Origin: Bin87 sp964347975
Lineage (GTDB): Bacteria > Chloroflexota > Dehalococcoidia > Lucifugimonadales > UBA3495
Direction of reading: 5' to 3'
Assembly (NCBI GenBank): GCA_964347975.1
Contig: CAYGAY010000001.1
Location: 248,001 to 312,000 of the forward strand
Length of the DNA stretch: 64,000 bases
In this document: positions 51,936 through 60,382 of the stretch, piece after piece
Numbering within the stretch: position 1 is the first letter of the stretch
Layout: every line of letters starts with the position of its first letter
Translations under genes and position numbers: made by a program
The notes under the pieces: model-generated
The model's database searches: none
What the model was told of the DNA's origin: nothing
Seen by the model: only the letters and a program-made list of their open reading frames with translations

Positions 51936-53057
51936 TCAGAAAGGCAAGTGTTCAGCGATGTCATTTTCGGTGCGGACCGGGCCCCATTCGCGGGGGATAT
52001 TCAGCAGGCGATCTTCCAGGTCATCCACACTGTTCTGGCCGCAGTAGGCCATGGCGCGGTTGAACTCTTCGCGCAGCAGTTCAAGCATGTGATGGACCCC
52101 CTCGGCGCCGTTGACGGCGAGGCCCCAGTAGAGGGGACGGCCCACGGCGACGGCGGTGGCGCCCAAGGCAAGGGCCTTGAGAACATCGCTGCCGCGGCGG
52201 ACGCCGGAGTCGACGTAAATCTCGGCCCGTCCACCGGCGGCCGCAACGATTTCGGGCAAAGCCTCGATGCTGGACATCGTGGTGTCCATCCGCCGACCGC
52301 CGTGGGTGGACACCATGATGCCGTTGGCGCCGTGTTCCACCGCCATGCGGGCATCCTCAGCGACGCGAACGCCCTTTAACACAATTGGCAAATTGGTCAA
52401 GCCGCGCAGCCACTCCAGCTCTTGCCACGTCAATGGCGGCGCCGATGGCATCTCCCAATTGAGGGAACCTATGTCGTCGCCCGTGTCGCTGGTCTGTTTC
52501 AGGAACTCACGGAAGTTGCCCATTTCCCCAGGACGCGCGAAGCGGTTTCGTATGTCGCGCTCTTTGGGCGTGGGAATTGGGGCGTCAACAGTAAGGACGA
52601 TAGCCTTGTAGCCGGCGGTCTCGGCCCGTCGGACAAGGTTCTCGGTGGCGCCATAACCGCGATGGGAGAGTTGGAACCACAGCGGGCCGGTGGCCGCCGC
52701 GGCGATTTCCTCCAAGCTGCAGTGGGAGGAAGTGCTGCACATCATCAGGGTTTTGGACATCCCCGCCCCGCGAGCGGTTGCGCACTCGGCTTCGGGGTGG
52801 GCCAAGCCATGACCGTCGGTGGGTGAGATCATCACGGGAAAGCTGATGGCCTCGCCAAGCACGGTGGTGGCGACTTTGCGTTCCGTGGCGTCGATCAGGA
52901 AACGTGGCCGCAGGGTGACGGCTTGGAAGGCGGAGCGGTTGCGAGCGGTGGTAATTTCGTCCATTGCGCTGGCTTCGATAAACTCCCAATTGTTGTGGGA
53001 GAGCAAGGGCTTGGCGCGCGCTTCATAGTCGAAGAGATTTATGGGGTCCGACCGCAT
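51936..53057 (-). CDS. FMN alpha-hydroxyacid oxidase paralogue with Tyr-to-Ser change
   Basis: 373 residues. Glycolate/lactate oxidase fold: FMN-site FPVMISPTDGHG, TVDAPIPTPKERD (D158), K228 in PIVLKGV, and STHGGR (H252, R255). At WFQLSHRGY residue 131 is Ser where the family has Tyr (spinach GOX Tyr129), and Tyr24 is replaced by Phe (WEFIEAS). Key base and flavin contacts remain, so it may still oxidise, but with altered specificity or slow turnover. Second of two tandem copies. Confidence 0.88.
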   Translation of the reverse strand: MRSDPINLFDYEARAKPLLSHNNWEFIEASAMDEITTARNRSAFQAVTLRPRFLIDATERKVATTVLGEAISFPVMISPTDGHGLAHPEAECATARGAGMSKTLMMCSTSSHCSLEEIAAAATGPLWFQLSHRGYGATENLVRRAETAGYKAIVLTVDAPIPTPKERDIRNRFARPGEMGNFREFLKQTSDTGDDIGSLNWEMPSAPPLTWQELEWLRGLTNLPIVLKGVRVAEDARMAVEHGANGIMVSTHGGRRMDTTMSSIEALPEIVAAAGGRAEIYVDSGVRRGSDVLKALALGATAVAVGRPLYWGLAVNGAEGVHHMLELLREEFNRAMAYCGQNSVDDLEDRLLNIPREWGPVRTENDIAEHLPF

Positions 53058-53120
53058 GAAAATACCTACTCTAAACCGGCGGCCAACAGCCCATGCTCTG
53101 CCGGGAGTGAACGGGTCAAC

Positions 53121-54242
53121 CTAGAAAGGAAGATGCTCGGCAATGTCGTTCTCGGTGCGGAACGGACCCCATTCACGGGGGATATTCAGCAGGCGATCTT
53201 CCAGGTCATCCACGCTGTTCTGGCCGCAGTAGGCCATGGCGCGGTTGAACTCTTCGCGCAGCAGTTCGAGCATGTGATGGACCCCCTCAGCGCCGTTGAC
53301 GGCGAGGCCCCAGTAGAGGGGACGACCCACGGCGACGGCGGTGGCGCCCAGGGCAAGGGCCTTGAGAACATCGCTGCCGCGGCGGACGCCGGAGTCGACG
53401 TAAATCTCGGCCCGTCCACCGGCGGCGGCGACGATTTCCGGCACCATCTCAATGCTGGACATGGTGCTGTCCAACTGACGGCCGCCATGGGTGGAGACGA
53501 GGATACCCTCGACGCCGTGTTCCACCGCCATGCGGGCATCCTCGGCGACACGGACGCCTTTCAGCACCAGTGGGAGATCCGTGAGGCTGCGCAGCCATTC
53601 GATTTCTTGCCAGGTCAAAGACGGAGACTGGGGCATTTCCCATCGTGGGGATTCATCGGTGCCACTCACTTCAGCAAGGCGGTCTTGCTGATTGCGGAAG
53701 TTGCCAAGTTCGCCGGGTCGCTCGTAACGGTTGCGGACGTCGCGTTCCTTAGGGCTGGGGACGGGAGTATCGACGGTGAGCACGATGGCGCGGAACCCGG
53801 CGGCTTCGGCGCGTTTGACCAGATTTTCAGTCAGGTCGTAGCCTCGGTGATATAGTTGGAACCACAGGGGACCGGTGGCGGCGTCAGCGATCTCCTCCAT
53901 GCTGCAGTTGGAGGAGGTGCTGCACATCATCAGCGTGTTGGACATCCCGGCGCCGCGAGCGGTAGCGCATTCGGCGTCAGGGTGGGCATTGCCGTGACCA
54001 CCGGTGGGGGCGATCATGACCGGGAAACTGATGTCGGTCCCCAGGACGGTGGTGGCGATTTTCCGCTCGGTGGTGTCACGCATGAAACGGGGCCGCAAGG
54101 TGAGGGCCTCAAAAGCCGAACGGTTCCTGGCGGTGGTAATTTCGTCCATGGAACCGGCTTCGATAAACTCCCAGTTGTTGTGAGGCAACACCTGCTTGGC
54201 TCGTGCCTCATAATCGTAGAGGTTGATGGGATCCATTCGCAT
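53121..54242 (-). CDS. FMN alpha-hydroxyacid oxidase paralogue
   Basis: 373 residues, same plan as the copy downstream. Here Tyr131 is kept (WFQLYHRGY); K228, H252 and R255 are also present, Phe at the Tyr24 position. AAGGAG precedes the ATG. It should oxidise an alpha-hydroxyacid to the keto acid and pass electrons to O2 or another acceptor. The 3' 300 bases are almost identical to the other copy. Confidence 0.9.
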   Translation of the reverse strand: MRMDPINLYDYEARAKQVLPHNNWEFIEAGSMDEITTARNRSAFEALTLRPRFMRDTTERKIATTVLGTDISFPVMIAPTGGHGNAHPDAECATARGAGMSNTLMMCSTSSNCSMEEIADAATGPLWFQLYHRGYDLTENLVKRAEAAGFRAIVLTVDTPVPSPKERDVRNRYERPGELGNFRNQQDRLAEVSGTDESPRWEMPQSPSLTWQEIEWLRSLTDLPLVLKGVRVAEDARMAVEHGVEGILVSTHGGRQLDSTMSSIEMVPEIVAAAGGRAEIYVDSGVRRGSDVLKALALGATAVAVGRPLYWGLAVNGAEGVHHMLELLREEFNRAMAYCGQNSVDDLEDRLLNIPREWGPFRTENDIAEHLPF

Positions 54243-54305
54243 AGGAAGTGTCTCCTTTGGAACAATTGAGAGGCTGAAATAGCCGCGCCAACAGTATCGC
54301 CGTCG

Positions 54306-54788
54306 TCAGAGATTCAGGCGAACAATAGCATCCGCGACGTCAGGCTCCATTTTATACTCGTCGGACGGGGAGTCAAAGGACATGGGATGCGGCAACGCCA
54401 CGTTGTGGGCGCGACGGATCCGTCGAACAGCATGACCTTGAGAAGAGAGGCGGCCCGAAAGCTGGCGGACGGTGAGGTGCATTTCATCCAACAACGCTTG
54501 CCGAGACAAGACGTAGCCGGCGCTTTTGGCGACTCTTTGGTATATCTCCCGAGCATCCGGCGCCAAGAAACCCCAGAAGGTACGCACATGGTCGATGGTC
54601 CACCTACCTTCCGGGACAGGGACCGGCGCGGGCGACTGGGCGCTGAGTTGCTCCGCCGGTTCTTCCAGGTTGTCTTGGGCAGTTACGGTTGCCGGGGAAG
54701 ACAGCGCCACATCGCCAATCGCCAGTTGTCGGAGGGCGTCAATAACTTCATCGGCTTCGCCTTCAACCGTCAGCTCGACCTTTACCAT
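54306..54788 (-). CDS. Uncharacterised protein with predicted DNA-binding-like helix region
   Basis: 160 residues from ATG 54788 with GAGGTAAC upstream. N-terminal strand (VKVELTVEGEADEVIDALRQL), a Pro/Val-rich linker, then helical part (TIDHVRTFWGFLAPDAREIYQRVA, LSRQALLDEMHLTVRQLSGRLSSQGHAVRR) reading like a winged or SinR-like helix region. I do not recognise a family. Downstream neighbours are the FMN oxidases on the same strand, so a local regulator is possible. Confidence 0.55.
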   Translation of the reverse strand: MVKVELTVEGEADEVIDALRQLAIGDVALSSPATVTAQDNLEEPAEQLSAQSPAPVPVPEGRWTIDHVRTFWGFLAPDAREIYQRVAKSAGYVLSRQALLDEMHLTVRQLSGRLSSQGHAVRRIRRAHNVALPHPMSFDSPSDEYKMEPDVADAIVRLNL

Positions 54789-54898
54789 TGTGTTACCTCG
54801 CTGGTGTCGATTGGCATAAAAGTGTATCAGATTAACAAAAGCGGTCAACGATTTGGTCAAGTAATAACTGGATTACAAAGCACGTAATTAACCTAAAA

Positions 54899-54921
54899 GG
54901 GGCAGGGTATGAAACCTGCCC
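54899..54921. repeat. Intergenic palindrome, family F, imperfect
   Basis: GGGGCAGGGTATGAAACCTG and following CCCC form an imperfect palindrome of the GGCAGG/CCTGCC type, just past the end of the porB gene. Confidence 0.6.
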
Positions 54922-54941
54922 CGAGAACGACGGATTTTGGT

Positions 54942-55940
54942 TTATTCGCCTTCGTCGTGGGGACCGAAGGGCACAATGCCGGGAATCCACCACTTTTCCC
55001 AACTCTCGTCGATCTTTTCCTGGAAGAACCTGAGGTCCTCTTCGGTCAAGTGAGCAAAGCGGCCCTGGCGTTGCAGGTATTCCGTTACCGGCTTGCGACG
55101 GCGGATGCCTCGGGCGATGGCGCGGGACGGGCCGTTGAGAATCAGCTCCCCGTCCACGATTTCGTACTGCACCCAGATGCCGGTTTCCACGGCCAGCATC
55201 CCCAACTCGTGGGAATACTTGGGGTCGTAGTCCCAGCCCTTGGGGCAGGGGTCGATGCTGTGGATGAAAGTAGGGCCGCCGATGGTGAGGGCCCGGCGAA
55301 TCTTGTTGGTGAAGTCGGGGCCATAGGAACCGCAGGCGGTGGCGACGTAGCGCACATCAGGATGGCCGGCGGCCAGCATGGGAACGGTGTTTTTCTTCCA
55401 GCGCCGGTTCATGATGCGATGCACCTTGCCCGGCGGAGAGAAGGTGGAGTTGGCCCCCCAGGGGCTGGAACCGGACACCTGGATGTCGGTGTTAGCGTAG
55501 GACTCGTTGTCGTAGCAGAGGATGAGCAGGTTGTATTCGTCATGCTGCAACGCCGCCGAGATGGCCGAGAGGCCCATGTCCACACCCCCGCCGTCGCCGC
55601 AGAAGGCAATGACGTTGATGGGTTCTTCCTGCATCTTGCCCTTGCGCATCAGGGAGGCCAGGCCGGCGGCGGTGCCGGTAGCGGCGGAACCGCTGGAACC
55701 CAGCTGGGTGTGCATCCACGGCACGACCCAGGGCGTGCTGTAGTAGGTGGTGTTGGCAACGTACATACAGCCGGTGCTGCCCACCACGATGGTGCGGGGG
55801 CCGGCGGCCTTAATCATCAGGCGCATCACCAGGGCAGACTCGCAACCCTGGCAGGTGCGGTGCCCGGAGGTGAACCCCTCGAACACCGGGATTTGCTTGA
55901 CGCCCCGAACCTGGGGCAGGTCTTGGGTCATGGTAGTCAT
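54942..55940 (-). CDS. porB: 2-oxoacid:ferredoxin oxidoreductase, beta subunit
   Basis: 332 residues from ATG 55940 with AGGAG. TPP-binding domain: GHRTCQGCESALVMRL, GSTGCMY, FCGDGGGVDMGLSAISAAL (GDG motif), ILCYDNESYANTDIQVSG. Carries the TPP of the enzyme that converts pyruvate (or another 2-oxoacid) and CoA to acyl-CoA, CO2 and reduced ferredoxin. Downstream gene of a three-gene operon; gap of 10 bases to the alpha subunit. Confidence 0.9.
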   Translation of the reverse strand: MTTMTQDLPQVRGVKQIPVFEGFTSGHRTCQGCESALVMRLMIKAAGPRTIVVGSTGCMYVANTTYYSTPWVVPWMHTQLGSSGSAATGTAAGLASLMRKGKMQEEPINVIAFCGDGGGVDMGLSAISAALQHDEYNLLILCYDNESYANTDIQVSGSSPWGANSTFSPPGKVHRIMNRRWKKNTVPMLAAGHPDVRYVATACGSYGPDFTNKIRRALTIGGPTFIHSIDPCPKGWDYDPKYSHELGMLAVETGIWVQYEIVDGELILNGPSRAIARGIRRRKPVTEYLQRQGRFAHLTEEDLRFFQEKIDESWEKWWIPGIVPFGPHDEGE

Positions 55941-55950
55941 AGCGGCACTC

Positions 55951-57168
55951 CTAATCCCGGACGCCAATCCAGGTGTTTTCTTCCTTCACTTGGCCGGCGT
56001 CGATGGACGCCTGGACCATCTCGGTCATATCCACTACGTCGCGCACCAGCACTTCCCGACCGCCCAGGCCGGCGATGAAACTTTGCACCAGCGGGCGGCT
56101 GTCCACAGTGTACAGGGCGGAACGGATTTCGTTGAACAGCACGCCGCCGTAAGAGGGCGAACCGTAGGAATAATCGCGGTCGATGACGCCCACGGCCTTG
56201 CAGTGGCTGAGGGCTTCCCGCACCTCGTCGGTGGCGAAGGGGCGGAAGAACTTGACGCGCAGGAAACCGACTTTCACGCCCTGCTCACGCATCCGGCGCA
56301 CGGCGACGCGGACGGGCATGGCCAGCGTGCCCATGCCGACGAGAACGATGTCGGCGTCGTCGGTCATATACTCTTCGATGAAGGGGCTGTCGTCGCCGCG
56401 GCCGAAGAGCTGTTTGAACTCGTCGTAGGCTTCCTTGATGACGTCACTGGTGCGGCGCATAGCGTCGTCGGTCTGACGACGGATTTCCATGAGCCAGTCT
56501 TCGTTGACCTGCGGCGCAACGGTGATGGGATTGTCCGGGTGCAGCAGGAGGCGGCCTCGGTCGTAGGTTGGCAGGTACTGGTTGACCATTTCCTGGGTGG
56601 GGACGTTGACAATGGCTTGCGAGTGGGTCAGGAAGGAGCCGTCGCAGGAGATGGCCATGGGCAGGAACACCCGCGGGTCTTCGGCCACGCGCCAGGCGAG
56701 GAGGGCCGTGTCCAGCGCCTCTTGCGCCGTGCCGACCCAGTAGAGCATCCAGCCCAAATCGCGGACGGCCATGGCGTCGTTGTGTTCTACGCCGAAAGCG
56801 CCGGGGTCGTCCAGGGCGCGGTTGCCCACCATGGCGACTACGGGCAAACGGAGGCCGGCGGTTACAGTAATGGCCTCGAAGGCGTAGAACCAGCCCACGC
56901 CGCTGGAGCCGCAGAAGGTGCGCGCGCCCACCGCGGAGGCGTGTTTCACGATTTCAAATTGGGAGTGCTCGCTTTCGGCGACGATGAAGTCGCAATCGAA
57001 AGCGCCGTCGGCCTTGAGCTTGGACACGTACTGCATCACCGTGTCGTAGGGCCGAATGGGGTAAGCGGTGATCACATCCACGTCCGCCATCGCGCAGGCG
57101 ATGGCGATGGCTTCGCTGCCGCTGATGAGCTCTTCGCGCTCAGTTTGGTAGAGGGTCTGGGTGGCCAT
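55951..57168 (-). CDS. porA: 2-oxoacid:ferredoxin oxidoreductase, alpha subunit
   Basis: 405 residues from ATG 57168, overlapping the upstream gene stop by one base (TGATG). Pyrimidine-binding domain ISGSEAIAIACAMADVDVITAYPIRPYDTVMQY, EHSQFEIVKHASAVGARTFCGSSGVG, and C-terminal domain II with GMGTLAMPVRVAVRRMREQGVKVGFLRVKFFRPF. Together with beta and gamma-delta makes the PFOR core. Confidence 0.92.
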   Translation of the reverse strand: MATQTLYQTEREELISGSEAIAIACAMADVDVITAYPIRPYDTVMQYVSKLKADGAFDCDFIVAESEHSQFEIVKHASAVGARTFCGSSGVGWFYAFEAITVTAGLRLPVVAMVGNRALDDPGAFGVEHNDAMAVRDLGWMLYWVGTAQEALDTALLAWRVAEDPRVFLPMAISCDGSFLTHSQAIVNVPTQEMVNQYLPTYDRGRLLLHPDNPITVAPQVNEDWLMEIRRQTDDAMRRTSDVIKEAYDEFKQLFGRGDDSPFIEEYMTDDADIVLVGMGTLAMPVRVAVRRMREQGVKVGFLRVKFFRPFATDEVREALSHCKAVGVIDRDYSYGSPSYGGVLFNEIRSALYTVDSRPLVQSFIAGLGGREVLVRDVVDMTEMVQASIDAGQVKEENTWIGVRD

Positions 57169-58382
57169 CAGTCGTCGTCTCCGGTGAGGGCAACTTCGGA
57201 TTCTGCTTCGTATTTGCCCGGGCTGTGGTAGCCGTGGCTGCGCTCGGCGTCGCTGGCTTTCTGGACCTGGATGAGGTCGGCCATCCACTGGTGATAACCG
57301 TCCTTGTCGCGAGTCCAGTGTTCGTACTGGCTGTTGTTGTCGTTGAACTCGGCCTCGTTGACCATGGTGATGCAGTCGGGAACCGGGCAAACGGCTTCGC
57401 AGACGGCACAACCGCAGCAGGCTTCCATATTGGCGTCGTAAAGACCCTCAGGAGTAACGTCGAAGCAGGTGTCGGGGCACTGGAGCCAGCAGAGGGTGCA
57501 CTTGATGCAGGTGTCGAAGTTGATGACGGGCCGCATGGAACGGGTGCTGAACTTCTTGAATACCGCGTTGCGGGTGGGTTCGTAGCCCTGCTCGCCCCCG
57601 TCCGCAGGAGAGTTGATGGGGTCGTAGCTTTCTCCCAGGGAACCGCCGCGGAACCCCCCGCCGCCTTCCACACCTCGTATGACCAGTCCTTCTTCCATGG
57701 AACGCCAGCCGGGGAGGTCGAAACTGAAGGGCGTGTCGTCGTTGCCTTCGCCGGGTTCGACCGGGCGCTGGATGGTGCGGTCGAAAGAGTTGCGAGCCGA
57801 AGTGAGTTTCAGACCTCCCCAACCCTGGTCGTCCAGTGCGGCAACCATGGAGTCGAGGCTCACCAACTCGGGGCATACCCTGGCGAGAGCGCCGAGGATG
57901 CGGACATCGGTGTGGTCGTCCTTGTACACCCAGAGGCCGGAAAAGCTGGTGGAAGCCGGCACGATGGCAAGGTTGTAGGCGGTATCCTTCTGGTGGATGT
58001 CCTCGATCAAGGCATCGGCTTCCTGCCGTGAGGTTACGATAAGGGTTCCGCCGGGCTTGGTCAGGGCGTTAATGGGTTGCAGACCGTACCAAGCCCAGGA
58101 CTCGATACCCTTGCACATGGTGTCGTCAACGTTGATCGTTACGTCCACCTCGCGGGCTTCGTACACGGCCAGGTTTTCTTCCAGTTCCTCGGGGGAGTCG
58201 GAAACGATAGCGAACTGTTTAGCCGGGATCCCGTTGCGTTCCGGGGAATCGCCGTAACGCCCGAAAGCGGTGCCAATCTTGCCCTCTTTACGGGCGGCAA
58301 AAACGATGGTGCGGACGATGTTCCGGGCCAGGGTTTTCTGAAAAATCCCCCGGTACACCACCTCCACTGCCACAGTGCTCAT
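57168..58382 (-). CDS. Fused gamma-delta subunit of 2-oxoacid:ferredoxin oxidoreductase
   Basis: 404 residues. N-terminal gamma-type domain (FQKTLARNIVRTIVFAARKEGKIGTAFGRYGDSPERNG, 13-49; LVSLDSMVAAL about 173) joined to a C-terminal 2[4Fe-4S] ferredoxin domain with two C-x2-C-x2-C-x3-C clusters, CIKCTLCWLQCPD and CCGCAVCEAVCPVPDC. The acidic tail beyond about 350 is not typical. It receives electrons from the TPP centre and hands them to ferredoxin. First gene of the por operon; RBS GAGGAGGCC. Confidence 0.92.
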   Translation of the reverse strand: MSTVAVEVVYRGIFQKTLARNIVRTIVFAARKEGKIGTAFGRYGDSPERNGIPAKQFAIVSDSPEELEENLAVYEAREVDVTINVDDTMCKGIESWAWYGLQPINALTKPGGTLIVTSRQEADALIEDIHQKDTAYNLAIVPASTSFSGLWVYKDDHTDVRILGALARVCPELVSLDSMVAALDDQGWGGLKLTSARNSFDRTIQRPVEPGEGNDDTPFSFDLPGWRSMEEGLVIRGVEGGGGFRGGSLGESYDPINSPADGGEQGYEPTRNAVFKKFSTRSMRPVINFDTCIKCTLCWLQCPDTCFDVTPEGLYDANMEACCGCAVCEAVCPVPDCITMVNEAEFNDNNSQYEHWTRDKDGYHQWMADLIQVQKASDAERSHGYHSPGKYEAESEVALTGDDD

Positions 58383-58467
58383 TTTGGGGAGGCCTCCTCG
58401 GTGATTGATGCGGCATTATAGCACGGGATGTCTGGTGTATATGCGGATAGGTAGTTCGCTCTCGCGC

Positions 58468-59154
58468 TCACCAATCAGTGACCAAACCTTCCAATTTTGA
58501 AAGCCATTCGGCGAAATGCGCGCATTCCGACCGTAAAGTCGGCAACCCAATCGTTCCGGCTAAAATTGGGCCGGCGGAAGATTTTCGTCCTTCATATTCG
58601 GGTATTCCAGCGATAATGCGCTTCGATGGGGCGGTGTTCTCGCCGCCATCGACCAGCTCCGGAGACCCACAAAGGTGTACCGTAGAGATAAGCCGTCGTA
58701 TGGCATCGGCGCGATTGGGAAACTGTGAGCCAAGTTGCTGTGGGTTGGCCAGTAGCAACGTCTCAAACTCGTGGAGTTGAAAGTAAGGAATGAACCGTCG
58801 GTCTGATATGTCGGCCGCCAACGCGGATTCCAAAGTTTCGGCGCAGTCGTATGGGCTGGAATATCTGTGGGCCTCAGCATAACCGGGAAAATCCATGGGC
58901 AAGCCATAGAGGTCGAACATAGTTGTGAAGCGCACATCCGAATTCCCGTCCTGTCTTGTCCATCTTACGATGTCCCTCTTTGCCTGCTCATAAGTTCTGA
59001 TACCTCCGCGATGTTTGATCCCCCCTTTGCGACTGGTTTCCACGCATCTGGCGCTTGCCCATACCGAGAAATCCTCCAAGTGGGGCCTTAGAACCATATT
59101 GACAAAAGTTTCTTCGGTTTGGCCTTCGACGATGAAATTCAGCCTGATAGTCAT
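58468..59154 (-). CDS. DUF4276 protein (TOPRIM-like), partner of adjacent ATPase
   Basis: 228 residues from ATG 59154 with GGAGGG upstream; ATGA overlap with the ATPase stop. N-terminal acid motif FIVEGQTEETFV (E10) and MFDLYGLPMDFPG (D81, Y83) are the DUF4276 hallmarks; the fold is considered TOPRIM-like, so a nuclease-type metal site is plausible. Further conserved-looking HEFETLLLANP and RRFIPYFQLHEFE. Coupled to the ATPase, it forms a two-gene module resembling ATPase/TOPRIM defence pairs. Somewhat AT-richer than the por genes. Confidence 0.82.
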   Translation of the reverse strand: MTIRLNFIVEGQTEETFVNMVLRPHLEDFSVWASARCVETSRKGGIKHRGGIRTYEQAKRDIVRWTRQDGNSDVRFTTMFDLYGLPMDFPGYAEAHRYSSPYDCAETLESALAADISDRRFIPYFQLHEFETLLLANPQQLGSQFPNRADAIRRLISTVHLCGSPELVDGGENTAPSKRIIAGIPEYEGRKSSAGPILAGTIGLPTLRSECAHFAEWLSKLEGLVTDW

Positions 59155-60263
59155 TGTGGTCGCCCTCCGACAATGTTTTTTTCCCACAGTTCGGAGAGCG
59201 AATAATCATCGAGCCATTCGCCCAGGGCGGCACTGTCCAGCTGCTTGAATGTTGAAGCGCGGCTCTTGCGTTCAACTACAACGATGTCTTCCGGCTCGAA
59301 ACAGTCAACGAGGCGCGTGGATTGCGTGGCAACAATAACCTGGGCATTGTGCGATGCGGCGCGTATCAGGCCACCGACAACATTAATGGCATAAGGGTGT
59401 AGCCCAAGCTCCGGTTCGTCGAGGATCAGTACATCGGGCAAATCCTGTTCTGGTTGGAGCAGCAGCGTAACGAGCGCGATAACCCGCAGCATACCGTCTG
59501 ATGCTTGGGACACGTCGAACACAACATCGTTGCCACGCTCACGCCATTGCAGGAGGATGTTACCATAGTCGGGATCCAGCACAAAATCAGAAAAAAATGG
59601 AAGTATAAGGCGGACGGTATCCACTATCCGCTGATAGATCGCAGGATTGTTTTCCCGTAGACGTAACAGGACAGGTGCGACATTGGCAGCGTCCTCTTTC
59701 AGCCAACGGTGGTCGTTAACATTCCACTTGCCCCTCATTCGGGCAGTGTCGGCTGTGTTGTGGAATTGATATACGACCATCCTTTGCAAAAGGTTGCGGA
59801 TAACGCGCGCGGTAATGTCCCCAGAGTTAGCCTTAGCGAGAAGTTGCGGCACACGATGCCCAGCGCCATTTTCTTGCCAGTTTGCTACGGTGTCGTATAT
59901 TGCCCGTGAGAATCGATAACGCTCATCGGCGAAAATCAAAGTGTCACCAGCTGCGAAAACCAGCCGGAAAGCATATTGGTCTGTGCCAGCATCGGTCCAA
60001 ATCGTCAATTCAGTCTCGATCTCGCGTGTCACAGCTGGGCCATCATACAGAATTTTGCTGGCTCCTCCGCGCTGACCTACGTAAAAAGGGAGACCCTCCT
60101 GGTCGGCCAATGCCCAGCCCATCATACGAAAGAATGATATGAAGTTGGACTTGCCGGCGCCGTTGGGGCCGATTAGCACGGTTAGCTGACGAGGCTTGAA
60201 ATTTTCCAACGCCCGTATGGTCTTGAACCCTTTGAGGGTTATCGCTTCGAGTCGGTTACGCAT
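59151..60263 (-). CDS. AAA/SMC-like ATPase of a two-gene module
   Basis: 370 residues from ATG 60263 (GGAG nine bases upstream; alternatives 60278 and 60380). ABC/SMC-type ATPase: Walker A GPNGAGKSN (32-40), signature-like SQASDGMLRVIAL (about 248), Walker B VLILDEPELGLHP (about 281-293), and VIVATQSTRLVD (switch). The middle third has a helical insert with NDHRWLKEDAANVAPVLL. It is of the OLD/AriA-like ATPase group (COG4637-like) that sense foreign DNA proteins or hold effector nucleases. The start is 120 bases from a divergent TPP gene. Confidence 0.85.
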   Translation of the reverse strand: MRNRLEAITLKGFKTIRALENFKPRQLTVLIGPNGAGKSNFISFFRMMGWALADQEGLPFYVGQRGGASKILYDGPAVTREIETELTIWTDAGTDQYAFRLVFAAGDTLIFADERYRFSRAIYDTVANWQENGAGHRVPQLLAKANSGDITARVIRNLLQRMVVYQFHNTADTARMRGKWNVNDHRWLKEDAANVAPVLLRLRENNPAIYQRIVDTVRLILPFFSDFVLDPDYGNILLQWRERGNDVVFDVSQASDGMLRVIALVTLLLQPEQDLPDVLILDEPELGLHPYAINVVGGLIRAASHNAQVIVATQSTRLVDCFEPEDIVVVERKSRASTFKQLDSAALGEWLDDYSLSELWEKNIVGGRPQ

Positions 60264-60382
60264 GGCTGATTTCTCCATCGCTATGCCTGCTGGCGGATCC
60301 TCGCTGATGAGCTGACGCCGGAAATTATTGTATGGGTCATTATGGTACACTGCCCATTGATTTACCGCAAAGGAGCGCAAAA

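Noticed and set aside
54909..57231. Long plus-strand frames opposite the porA/porB genes
   Set aside because: Antisense composition; real motifs are on the minus strand.
58468..60263. ATPase/DUF4276 called as classical PARIS (AriA/AriB)
   Set aside because: The effector shows the DUF4276 motifs VEGQTEE and DLYG rather than DUF4435 ones, so only a resemblance in plan is claimed.
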